A DNA stretch of 6,485 bases from contig JAZQMK010000001.1 of the NCBI GenBank assembly GCA_045543455.1, forward strand, positions 1 to 6,485. Direction: 5' to 3'. This stretch comes from SIG291 sp045543455 (lineage in GTDB: Bacteria; Bacillota; Clostridia; Lachnospirales; Lachnospiraceae). The position numbers were made by a program, and so were the translations under genes. The notes beneath the pieces are model-generated. The model was given only the letters and a program-made list of their open reading frames with translations. It made no database searches and was not told where the DNA came from. Shown here in pieces: positions 1 to 6,356 of the stretch. Within the stretch, counting starts at the first letter, position 1. Each line of letters opens with the position of its first letter.

Positions 1-651
1 TACACTCCATTCATAAGACCATTCTTTTTTCTCTTTTGGTTTATAATTTAGTATGTATGTGTAATCTTGTGTTATGTATTCATCCTTATACCCAATTTTA
101 AGAGGAAAACTTTCCCCAGCCACAAACAGCTTATTTTCTTCATTTAAATAATATTTGCAACCATCCGGTATTTTTTTACCCTGTGTTTCATTGTTATAAA
201 TTACATCCGTATTATTTTCCGTTTTATCTACAGTTTTCCCTTTATTTTCTCCAATAAATGAAGCTATCAACACTGTTAATACTATCAAAGCAGCTATTGC
301 GGCTATGACAATATTACGCTTATGCTTTTTCTTAGATACGACTATCGGCAAAGGATAATCCTGCTCTTGTTTTTCTTCTACCTCTTCAACATCTTCTATT
401 TCATCTTCATTTTCAGGTATTCCAGTAGCCCTCTGATTTATAATATATGATACCCAACCATAAAAGCTGTCTATATTGCTTAAACTGTGAATATTTTCTT
501 TTATATCAAGATATATTTCATCAATGACTTTCTCATCACAAACACGACTAGACACATATTCCTTTGATTCTTCATAAATCACAGAAAATGTGTCCTCGTC
601 TCCGGCTTTATATTTTAATATAGCTTGTTTTAATTCATTTGTAAGTTGCAT
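1..651 (-). CDS. Membrane-anchored protein with a sigma-70 region 2-like N-terminus (partial, C-terminus outside window)
   Basis: An uninterrupted frame of 217 codons runs from an ATG at 651 off the left edge, so the C-terminus is missing. A GAAAGGGA ribosome binding site lies about 10 bases upstream. Residues 1-75 resemble the start of ECF-type sigma factors: the 'YKAGDEDTFSVIYEES' stretch (14-29), then an acidic helix (43-52) and 'FYGWVSYIINQRA' (63-75), matching the region 2 pattern 'FRAWLYRIARNRA'. No region 4 helix-turn-helix follows. Instead there is an acidic linker (79-97), a basic stop (KKKHKR, 107-112) and one hydrophobic helix (about 113-133). Residues 134-217 are polar and Lys/Asn-rich. 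Positive-inside topology puts the sigma-like part in the cytoplasm and the rest outside. What I infer is a sigma-derived sensor or regulator; the ligand and targets are unknown. The sigma resemblance is by eye and could be superficial. Confidence 0.75.
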   Translation of the reverse strand, partial: MQLTNELKQAILKYKAGDEDTFSVIYEESKEYVSSRVCDEKVIDEIYLDIKENIHSLSNIDSFYGWVSYIINQRATGIPENEDEIEDVEEVEEKQEQDYPLPIVVSKKKHKRNIVIAAIAALIVLTVLIASFIGENKGKTVDKTENNTDVIYNNETQGKKIPDGCKYYLNEENKLFVAGESFPLKIGYKDEYITQDYTYILNYKPKEKKEWSYEWSV

Positions 652-681
652 ACTATACTGTCCCTTTCACGTCTACACTTT

Positions 682-715
682 ATTATAGTGTAACACTATT
701 TCTTTCTAATCTCAA
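682..715 (-). promoter_or_regulatory. Predicted promoter of the sigma-like gene
   Basis: Read on the minus strand, TTGAGA (710-715) is followed after 17 bases by TACACT (687-692). An overlapping perfect TATAAT lies at 682-687, with only a weak -35 (TTAGAA) 16 bases upstream. Either choice puts the transcription start about 25-30 bases before the ATG at 651, leaving room for the ribosome binding site at 661-668. The gene follows a terminator, so it needs its own promoter. The exact -10 is uncertain. Confidence 0.5.
685..699. promoter_or_regulatory. 15-bp inverted repeat overlapping the -10 region (possible operator)
   Basis: ATAGTGT-A-ACACTAT is a perfect 7+7 dyad around one central base. It overlaps both candidate -10 elements of the promoter for the sigma-like gene, where a bound repressor would block polymerase. 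It differs from the GTTAAC-containing dyad in front of marR, so a different regulator is implied. No regulator can be named from sequence alone. Confidence 0.4.
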
Positions 716-843
716 GTATAGTACATATTATTTCTGTATCGTACCAGCTGTCATAATAACCATACGATTAAGCATATCTCCTACATCTTACACAACTTGT
801 AGCTTCATAGGTATCATTTACTTTTTTACCTCAAAAAAACTCA

Positions 844-957
844 CTTCCGCTTCTTCTTATAGCAGGCAAAAAAATATTATTATTTTCCGCCTTAGAAGCT
901 TCCACTTCTTCTTACCGCAGACAAAAAACAACCTTTACTTTTCCGCCTTAGAAGCTT
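844..957. repeat. Imperfect tandem repeat, two units of about 57 bp
   Basis: Unit A spans 844-901 and unit B 899-957, meeting at a shared CTT. The last 19 bases of each (883-901 and 939-957) are identical. The first part (CTTCC.CTTCTTCTTA, then an A-run) differs at a few positions, and the middle has diverged (TATTATTA versus CAACCTTTAC). Unit B contains one arm of the operon terminator; unit A is its counterpart without the partner arm. This looks like an old local duplication of terminator-associated sequence. Confidence 0.65.
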
Positions 958-989
958 GCTTCGTGAAGGAAAATAAAGGTTGTTTTTTT
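923..989 (-). terminator. Intrinsic terminator of the marR-ABC operon
   Basis: On the minus strand the arm ACAACCTTTATTTTCC pairs with GGAAAAGTAAAGGTTGT, leaving one bulged G, and is followed by a run of six T. The loop contains a small inner hairpin (GAAGC-TT-GCTTC at 951-962). It starts 17 bases after the stop codon of the second ABC gene. The other side also ends in a T-run on the plus strand (983-989), so the structure could stop transcription in both directions, although no plus-strand gene is seen to need it. Confidence 0.88.
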
Positions 990-1005
990 ATCCCTTTTTT
1001 GTCCC

Positions 1006-2814
1006 TTAATCCAAATCCACTATCCCCTGATATAATTCATAATATCTGCCCTTTTGAGCTATTAAATCATCATGGTCGCCACGCTCTATTATCTCGCCCT
1101 TTTCAAGTACCATAATAGCATTGGCGTTTCTTACAGTTGAAAGTCTGTGTGCTATAACAAAGGTTGTTTTGTTTTCCATAAGTCTGTCTAGCGCCTCTTC
1201 GATATGGCGCTCTGTTCTTGTATCTACTGAGCTTGTAGCTTCATCAAGAACAAGTATTGGTGCCTTTGAAATGGCAGCTCGTGCAATGTTTAAAAGCTGC
1301 CTTTGACCCTGACTTAAGTTAGCGCCATCGCCATCAATAATTGTATCGTAACCATTTTCCAATCTTCTGATAAATGAATCCGCATTTGCCGCCTTTGCTG
1401 CCTCGATTACTTCCTCATCCGTTGCCTCTAAGCGACCATATCTTATGTTGTCGTAAATGCTTCCGGTAAACAAATGAGTATCCTGTAAAACCATTGCAAT
1501 ATTGCTTCTAAGGAAATCCATTTTATAGTCCCTGATATCTACGTCATCTATGTAAATCTTTCCGCTGTTAATATCATAAAAACGATTTAAAAGATTAGTA
1601 ATAGTGGTCTTCCCTGCACCTGTTGAACCAACAAATGCAATCTTTTGTCCCGGTTTTGCATAAAGAGAAATATTCTTCAATACAAGCTTTCCAGGTATGT
1701 AACCAAAGTCTACATTTTCAAGACGTACATATCCTTTTAGAGTTATATCCTCTATGGCATTTTCAACATCCTTAGGCTCTGGCTCTTCATCCATTACCGT
1801 AAATACACGCTCCGCACCTGCCATTGCTGAAAATATGGTATTCATCTGCATACCAATTTCGCTGATTGGACGATTAAATTGTCTTGAATAGTTTACAAAT
1901 ACAGAATATCCGCCTATATCAAAGCCATAGAAAATGCATAACAAACCACCAATACAAGCAGTAAGTGTATAATTAGTAAGTCCTAAATGCCCCATTACAG
2001 GTCCCATAATACCACCATAAAATTGGGCATTTACCATTTTATCTCTATAGTCATCATTAAGCTTTTCAAAATCTTCTACAGCCTGTTCTTCATGATTAAA
2101 TACCTTAATAACCTTTTGTCCGCTTATACTTTCTTCAACATAGCCATTTAATGCACCCAGTGCTGCTTGTTGCTTTTTGTAATACACTCTACTTTTCTTA
2201 GTTACCATCTTTGCACCAAATATAAATATCGGTACCATAACAACAGTAATAATAGCCAGTGGAGCATTTACATAAATCATAATTCCAAATGTTCCCACAA
2301 GAGTAATCACACCGGCTATAAGCTGAACCATTGTATTTCCAAGCATTTCTGATACTACGTCTACATCATTTGTAAATCGAGACATAATATCTCCATGGTT
2401 ATTGCTGTCAAAGAACCTAAGTGGAAGCTCCTCTACCTTTGCAAACAAGTCATTACGAAGCTTTTGCGAAGCTTTCTGAGAAATGCCTATCATTAATCTT
2501 AATTGTAAATACTGTGCAATTCTCGCCAGTACATATATTATAACCATGGCTAGAAGATAATTTTTAAGCTTATCTAAACTAGCACTCTCACTTTTAAGCA
2601 TATTTACAATTGGTCTTATCATATAGCTTGCTGCCAAATTAAATGCAGTAGCCACTAACACACACACTATTACTATCGAAAGCTTAATCTTATCTTCACT
2701 GATATATGCCCAAAGTCTTTTTATAGTCTTTTTCATATCCTTTGGCTTAGTTACAGGCATTCCATTACGGCCCATTCTAGGTGCGGGCATACCCATTGGT
2801 TGTCTTTTTTCCAT
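1006..2814 (-). CDS. ABC transporter ATP-binding/permease protein, catalytic subunit of a heterodimeric exporter
   Basis: This is a 602-residue fused membrane and ATPase subunit, the usual length for a type IV (ABCB-like) exporter half. A Met/Pro/Gly-rich cytoplasmic N-terminus (1-30) precedes a six-helix membrane domain (about 43-330). The ATPase domain follows: Walker A GSTGAGKTT (396-404), Q-loop Gln444, signature LSQGQ (500-504), Walker B LVLDE with catalytic Glu525, D-loop Asp531 and switch His556. Walker B and the His are intact, but the signature departs from LSGGQ. TM288 and BmrD of the known heterodimers show the same type of pattern. The ATG overlaps the stop of the previous gene by one base (TAATG) and has an AAGGTGGG site (2821-2828), which implies translational coupling. 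The two subunits should form one efflux pump; drugs or amphiphiles are typical cargo, but the substrate here is not readable from sequence. Confidence 0.95.
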   Translation of the reverse strand: MEKRQPMGMPAPRMGRNGMPVTKPKDMKKTIKRLWAYISEDKIKLSIVIVCVLVATAFNLAASYMIRPIVNMLKSESASLDKLKNYLLAMVIIYVLARIAQYLQLRLMIGISQKASQKLRNDLFAKVEELPLRFFDSNNHGDIMSRFTNDVDVVSEMLGNTMVQLIAGVITLVGTFGIMIYVNAPLAIITVVMVPIFIFGAKMVTKKSRVYYKKQQAALGALNGYVEESISGQKVIKVFNHEEQAVEDFEKLNDDYRDKMVNAQFYGGIMGPVMGHLGLTNYTLTACIGGLLCIFYGFDIGGYSVFVNYSRQFNRPISEIGMQMNTIFSAMAGAERVFTVMDEEPEPKDVENAIEDITLKGYVRLENVDFGYIPGKLVLKNISLYAKPGQKIAFVGSTGAGKTTITNLLNRFYDINSGKIYIDDVDIRDYKMDFLRSNIAMVLQDTHLFTGSIYDNIRYGRLEATDEEVIEAAKAANADSFIRRLENGYDTIIDGDGANLSQGQRQLLNIARAAISKAPILVLDEATSSVDTRTERHIEEALDRLMENKTTFVIAHRLSTVRNANAIMVLEKGEIIERGDHDDLIAQKGRYYELYQGIVDLD

Positions 2815-4547
2815 TATGCGCCCACCTTACCTTCCATTTGAGAATCATATATTTCTTTATATGTCTTACTACCTGCCAATAATTCTTCATGTGTGCCTAC
2901 CGCCTCAATACAGCCATCATTCATAACAACTATCTTATCTGCATTTGCCACAGAAGAAATTCTTTGGGCTATAATAATCTTCGTACTGCCTTGCAAATCA
3001 TTTCGCAATGCTTCTCTAATATTAGCTTCAGTGGCTGTATCCACTGCACTTGTAGAGTCGTCAAGTATAAGAATTTTAGGCTTTTTAAGCAATGCCCTTG
3101 CAATACAAAGTCTTTGCTTTTGACCACCTGAAAGGTTAACACCGCCTTGACTTAAGTCAGTTTCATATCCAGCAGTAAAGCTTTCAACAAATTCATGAGC
3201 ACTTGCTGAAGATGTAGCCTTTATAATCTCTTCCATAGTGGCATCTTCATCACCCCACAAAAGATTTTCTTTGATGCTTCCTGAGAAAAGCACATTCTTT
3301 TGAAGCACCATACCAACACCTTCTCTAAGGTTATAAAGCTTATAATCCTTAACATTTACACCATCTACTAATACTTCACCTTCTGACACATCATAAAGAC
3401 GTGGTATCATTTGCACCAACGTACTCTTGCCACAGCCTGTAGAGCCTATAATACCCACAGTTTCGCCGCCCTTAATAGTAAGATTTATATTATCAAGAAC
3501 TTCCTTTTGGCTTTCTGCATAATATTTAAAGCTTACATTTCTAAATTCAATGTCACCATTTTTTACACACATTTCTGGCATTGAAGCGTCTTCATCATCA
3601 ATATCCACAACTGTATTAAATACAGCCTTAATACGCTTAATACTTGCAACAGCTCTTGTTAATTGCAAGAAAATCATTGTAAGCATCATAAGCGACATAA
3701 GTATCTGAGTTATATATGTAACAAATGCAGAAATAACTTCTACTTTTATCTTGGCATTTAAAACGCCAACACCAGCTATATAAAGAATTATAATCGTAGC
3801 AAAGTTAACCGCTAAAGTCATAAGCGGCATCTGTAATGTTACAATCTTCATAGCATTTATTGCTGCATTTTTAAGCTTCTCATTGGTTTTTGCAAAGTTT
3901 CCTTTTTCATACTCTTCACGAACCAAAGACTTAATAACACGTACATTGGTCAAATCCTCCTGCACGCTTGTATTTAATCCGTCAATACTGCCTTGAAATT
4001 TTTCAAATCTTGGAAATGCAACCTTCATTATTGCAAACACAATCAACACAAGTATAGGAATTAATACTAAAAATACCTTTGTAATCTCCGGTTCAATCTT
4101 GTACGCCATAATTACAGAACCAATAAGCATACCCGGCGAACGAAGCATCATACGCATAGCCATATTGATAATTCCCTGCACCTGAGTAATGTCATTAGTA
4201 AGTCTTGTAATTAATGAACCTGAACTAAACCCATCTATATTTTTAAAAGAAAATGTCTGTATCTTTTTAAACAAATCTCTTCTTAAATCACAAGAAAAAT
4301 TAACTGATGCCTTTGCTGCGCAATAAGCTGCGCCAACACCTGCTGCCATTGAATATGCTACAATAGCAAGCATCTTTAATGTACTCTTTATAACATAGGA
4401 TTTATCGCCTGCTTCAACACCATTTATAAGCATATCTGTTACTATTTTAGGAAGCTGCACATCGGCAATAACCTCGCTTAGCATAAGCAATGGCCCTAAT
4501 ATAAAGAAAAACATATATGGTTTCATATATTTAAAAAATGCTTTCAT
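2814..4547 (-). CDS. ABC transporter ATP-binding/permease protein, degenerate-site subunit of a heterodimeric exporter
   Basis: This 577-residue subunit has six predicted membrane helices (from about residue 11 to 295) and a C-terminal ATPase domain: Walker A GSTGCGKST (368-376), Q-loop Gln416, canonical signature LSGGQ (472-476), Walker B LILDD and D-loop Asp503. Two catalytic positions are changed. Asp497 stands where the catalytic Glu is expected, and Gln528 (AQRISS) replaces the switch His. TM287 and BmrC, the partners carrying the low-activity site in known heterodimers, have the same substitutions. This subunit's Walker motifs with the partner's LSQGQ would form the degenerate site. Its LSGGQ with the partner's Glu525 and His556 would form the hydrolytic one. 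The ATG lies 3 bases after the marR stop, and its AGAGG ribosome site is inside the end of marR. It is probably induced together with marR for efflux; the substrate is unknown. Confidence 0.95.
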   Translation of the reverse strand: MKAFFKYMKPYMFFFILGPLLMLSEVIADVQLPKIVTDMLINGVEAGDKSYVIKSTLKMLAIVAYSMAAGVGAAYCAAKASVNFSCDLRRDLFKKIQTFSFKNIDGFSSGSLITRLTNDITQVQGIINMAMRMMLRSPGMLIGSVIMAYKIEPEITKVFLVLIPILVLIVFAIMKVAFPRFEKFQGSIDGLNTSVQEDLTNVRVIKSLVREEYEKGNFAKTNEKLKNAAINAMKIVTLQMPLMTLAVNFATIIILYIAGVGVLNAKIKVEVISAFVTYITQILMSLMMLTMIFLQLTRAVASIKRIKAVFNTVVDIDDEDASMPEMCVKNGDIEFRNVSFKYYAESQKEVLDNINLTIKGGETVGIIGSTGCGKSTLVQMIPRLYDVSEGEVLVDGVNVKDYKLYNLREGVGMVLQKNVLFSGSIKENLLWGDEDATMEEIIKATSSASAHEFVESFTAGYETDLSQGGVNLSGGQKQRLCIARALLKKPKILILDDSTSAVDTATEANIREALRNDLQGSTKIIIAQRISSVANADKIVVMNDGCIEAVGTHEELLAGSKTYKEIYDSQMEGKVGA

Positions 4548-4550
4548 ATT

Positions 4551-5039
4551 TTACCTCTTTTCTTCATAATAGCTGGTAGTATTATGGCACATTCTCTCTA
4601 AAAACTGCGCCAGTAATTTTAATTCGCTTTCATCAAAGCCTTTATAAATATTCCTATGAATATCCTCAAACATTTCTTTTGATTTTTCAACAGTATCATT
4701 ACCCTTAGCTGTAAGCTTTAGTTTCTTTGCTCTTGCGTCCCTCTCATCATCTGTTCTTTCTATATACCCATCTGAAATAAGCTTTTTTATGCCTGTTGCC
4801 ACTGCCGCTGTGGTAATCTCCATACGCTGAGCAAGTTCCTTTTGAGAAATATCCGGCGCATCAGAAATAACCATAAGCATCCTGTGCTGACTATGGTGTA
4901 GTCCCGTATTTCCTACATTCTTATCAACAATTCTCCTTGCAATTCTATTCACATATCTCAAACGCCAATGTAGCTTTTTAGGCGAATCAGGTGCTGCCTT
5001 TTCAATATCCGGCGGCATATAAATATATTTATTTTCCAT
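4551..5039 (-). CDS. MarR-family transcriptional regulator
   Basis: This 162-residue protein has the size and layout of MarR regulators, which bind DNA as dimers through a winged helix and are usually released by small ligands. Helices at both ends (about 22-42 and 115-158) would form the dimer interface. The helix-turn-helix is at about 64-95 (ISQKELAQRMEITTAAV and following). The wing (96-113) contains the conserved D-x-R-D-A-R run (98-103) and the LTAKG end (109-113). The ATG has an AAGGAG site 8 bases upstream. It is the first gene of an operon with two ABC exporter subunits, the classic arrangement for a local repressor of an efflux pump. A 13-bp inverted repeat sits over its own promoter, so autoregulation and control of the exporter are likely. 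Whether it represses or activates, and its ligand, are inferred or unknown. The N-terminus (1-20) is slightly longer than usual and acidic/Pro-rich. Confidence 0.93.
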   Translation of the reverse strand: MENKYIYMPPDIEKAAPDSPKKLHWRLRYVNRIARRIVDKNVGNTGLHHSQHRMLMVISDAPDISQKELAQRMEITTAAVATGIKKLISDGYIERTDDERDARAKKLKLTAKGNDTVEKSKEMFEDIHRNIYKGFDESELKLLAQFLERMCHNTTSYYEEKR

Positions 5040-5059
5040 AAATACGTCTCCTTAAAATC

Positions 5060-5100
5060 AAAATAGTTAACCACTTAATTATAAAACGGTTAACTATTTT
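5060..5100. promoter_or_regulatory. Perfect 13+13 bp inverted repeat, probable MarR operator
   Basis: AAAATAGTTAACC (5060-5072) and its exact reverse complement (5088-5100) are separated by 15 bases. Each arm contains the self-complementary hexamer GTTAAC, and the hexamer centres are 26 bases apart. One arm fills most of the -35/-10 spacer and the other lies just downstream of the -10, so a bound regulator would cover the promoter. Placement right before marR makes MarR the obvious ligand. As RNA the dyad could also form a hairpin, but it is AT-rich and lacks a clean T-tract, so a terminator role is less likely. Confidence 0.75.
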
Positions 5101-5106
5101 TTGCAA
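5078..5106 (-). promoter_or_regulatory. Promoter of the marR-ABC-ABC operon
   Basis: On the minus strand TTGCAA (5101-5106) and a perfect TATAAT (5078-5083) are 17 bases apart, a near-consensus housekeeping (sigma-A) promoter. Transcription would begin near 5071, about 30 bases before the marR start at 5039, with the AAGGAG ribosome site in between. The spacer and start region are occupied by the two arms of the inverted repeat, which suits repression. Confidence 0.8.
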
Positions 5107-5120
5107 TACTCTATGCAATT

Positions 5121-6314
5121 TTATCTATAGGTTATATTATATGTTATGGTTATGTAATAAGAAGAATAACTACATTTAAAGCCAAATGCCTTCACATTTC
5201 CACTTGTCATTTTACTTGTATCTGTAAATACACCACTATTCCACTGGGCTAATGCATCTCCATCAGGGCAATATACTGTAGCAACAATAGGTGTATTACC
5301 TTTCGTTAGCTGAGCATTAATATAATTATATAACTGAGCAGTTTCGCTTAGATTGAAATAATTCTCCTGTTGCTCATAATAATTATACTTAGTAGCCGTA
5401 GCTGTATGAGTCCAATCCTCCCATACATGGTCCTTACCCATTTTTTCATCAGTGACATTCATATAATTATATCTTAATATTCCTACACCATTTGTAGTAA
5501 CCGGATCATCCCAGGTAACATCTATCTGGTACCACTCACCATCAAGCTTAACACCATTCCACATATGACCTTCACCATTTGCTGTGCCTCTTATAAGAAC
5601 ACATTCTATATCAAGTAAATCCATACAATACTTAAACGCCAATGAATATCCTTGACATACAGCCTTTCCATAAACAAATATTCCTGCTGCTGAAAAATCA
5701 TAATCAGGCATGATAACTGTATTACCACCAGCTGCATTTAAGCTTTCACTATCATAGACTGTATTATTAATAATCCAATTATGTATATATAATTCCTGCT
5801 GATACTTTGTAGGAAGCTTTTTCGCTTCTTTTATCACTTTAGCCACATTACTATTAAAGGTCTCTTTTTGTTTATCAGTAAGCGTTGTCCTATCATATGT
5901 TGTGTCCTTGGATTTATAATCTGACCAATAATCAAACACAATATCTTCAATTGGCGCCTCTGTCGGTGCTTCGGTTGGTGCCTCAGTTGGTGCCTCAGTC
6001 GGTGCCTCTGTCGGTGCCTCGGTTGGTGCTTCGGTTGGCGCCTCTGTCGGTGCCTCGGTTGGTGCCTCAGTTGGTGCCTCTGTCGGTGCCTCGGTTGGCG
6101 CTTCGGTCGGTGCCTCGGTTGGCGCCTCGGTTGGCGCCTCGGTCTGCTCCGTTTTATTCTCTGTCGATTCCTCACTCTTATTTTCTGTTTTTTGTGGAAC
6201 CTTTTCTATCTGATTTTGCGTCACATTAGGTTTTACAAAATCTTCTTTGTTATTACATGCCGTTGCCATAAGCAAGGTAAACAAACATAACCATGCAACT
6301 ATTCTTCTTTTCAT
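5121..6314 (-). CDS. Secreted lipoprotein with TEAP-repeat linker and transglutaminase-like domain
   Basis: Counting from the ATG at 6314 the protein has 397 residues. Residues 1-20 form a lipoprotein signal peptide: a basic MKRR start, a hydrophobic core, and MATAC with Cys20 as the predicted lipid anchor. A Lys/Glu/Asn/Thr-rich stretch (21-57) leads into 16 exact TEAP repeats (58-121), a flexible spacer away from the membrane. The transglutaminase-like core (about 165-280) shows the full triad: Cys220 in AVCQGYS, His250 in GHMWNGV and Asp265 in IDVTWDDP. This superfamily includes cross-linking enzymes, proteases and amidases, so the reaction cannot be fixed; a surface role on protein or wall substrates is likely. 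The tail (about 318-397) is Tyr/Thr/Asn-rich and unassigned. An in-frame ATG at 6344 would add ten residues before the signal peptide; its AGGA is only 2 bases away, so 6314 with GGAG is preferred. No functional link to the exporter is evident. Confidence 0.9.
   Translation of the reverse strand: MKRRIVAWLCLFTLLMATACNNKEDFVKPNVTQNQIEKVPQKTENKSEESTENKTEQTEAPTEAPTEAPTEAPTEAPTEAPTEAPTEAPTEAPTEAPTEAPTEAPTEAPTEAPTEAPTEAPIEDIVFDYWSDYKSKDTTYDRTTLTDKQKETFNSNVAKVIKEAKKLPTKYQQELYIHNWIINNTVYDSESLNAAGGNTVIMPDYDFSAAGIFVYGKAVCQGYSLAFKYCMDLLDIECVLIRGTANGEGHMWNGVKLDGEWYQIDVTWDDPVTTNGVGILRYNYMNVTDEKMGKDHVWEDWTHTATATKYNYYEQQENYFNLSETAQLYNYINAQLTKGNTPIVATVYCPDGDALAQWNSGVFTDTSKMTSGNVKAFGFKCSYSSYYITITYNITYR
5951..6142. 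repeat. 12-bp minisatellite, 16 units, encoding (TEAP)16
   Basis: Sixteen contiguous 12-base units fill exactly 192 bases inside the lipoprotein gene. Units differ mainly at third codon positions (TTGGCGCCTCGG, TCGGTGCCTCTG, TTGGTGCCTCAG and others on the plus strand), yet all encode Thr-Glu-Ala-Pro. The tract is much richer in G and C than its surroundings. The unit is a multiple of three, so gain or loss of units would change linker length without breaking the frame. Confidence 0.97.
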
Positions 6315-6317
6315 ACA

Positions 6318-6323
6318 TTCTCC
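6318..6323 (-). promoter_or_regulatory. Ribosome binding site deciding the lipoprotein start
   Basis: GGAGAA on the minus strand has its GGAG 5 bases from the ATG at 6314. That start gives a textbook lipoprotein signal peptide beginning MKRR. The upstream in-frame ATG at 6344 has only AGGA 2 bases away, too close for normal initiation. Confidence 0.6.
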
Positions 6324-6356
6324 ATTTCTTACAATAAATATCATATTCCTATTATG

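Larger units (their letters stand above)
652..1005. other. Intergenic region between the ABC operon and the sigma-like gene
   Basis: This stretch of about 350 bases holds no credible ORF on either strand. From right to left it contains the operon terminator (923-989), a diverged tandem copy of part of that terminator region (844-957), and the promoter with an overlapping dyad for the leftmost gene (682-715). Between 716 and 842 I see AT-rich sequence with no convincing hairpin, promoter or coding signal. Confidence 0.7.

Noticed and set aside
1121..1306. Plus-strand short ORFs opposite the ABC genes (also 2167-2352 and 2889-3131)
   Set aside because: They lie wholly within highly conserved minus-strand coding sequence and lack ribosome sites or recognisable motifs.
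5060..5100. Inverted repeat as terminator of the lipoprotein gene
   Set aside because: The stem has only 5 G-C pairs out of 13, the loop is 15 bases, and the sequence after it (GATTTTAAGG) is not a proper T-tract. Overlap with a near-consensus promoter fits an operator better. Partial attenuation of readthrough cannot be excluded.
5951..6142. CRISPR-like array
   Set aside because: Units are 12 bases, contiguous, without spacers, and encode a regular peptide.
5834..6175. Minus-strand ORF of 113 codons in another frame of the lipoprotein gene
   Set aside because: An Arg/His/Pro/Gln-rich shift-frame reading of the same repeat, with no domain and no translation signal.
5885..6229. Plus-strand ORF of 114 codons opposite the TEAP repeat
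   Set aside because: It is a by-product of the 12-base repeat read on the other strand: a monotonous Leu/Val/Pro/Arg/Ser peptide with no ribosome site, inside a well-supported minus-strand gene.
6315..6344. Upstream in-frame start at 6344 for the lipoprotein
   Set aside because: It would put ten residues, including a Cys, before the basic MKRR start of the signal peptide, and its nearest AGGA is only 2 bases from the ATG.
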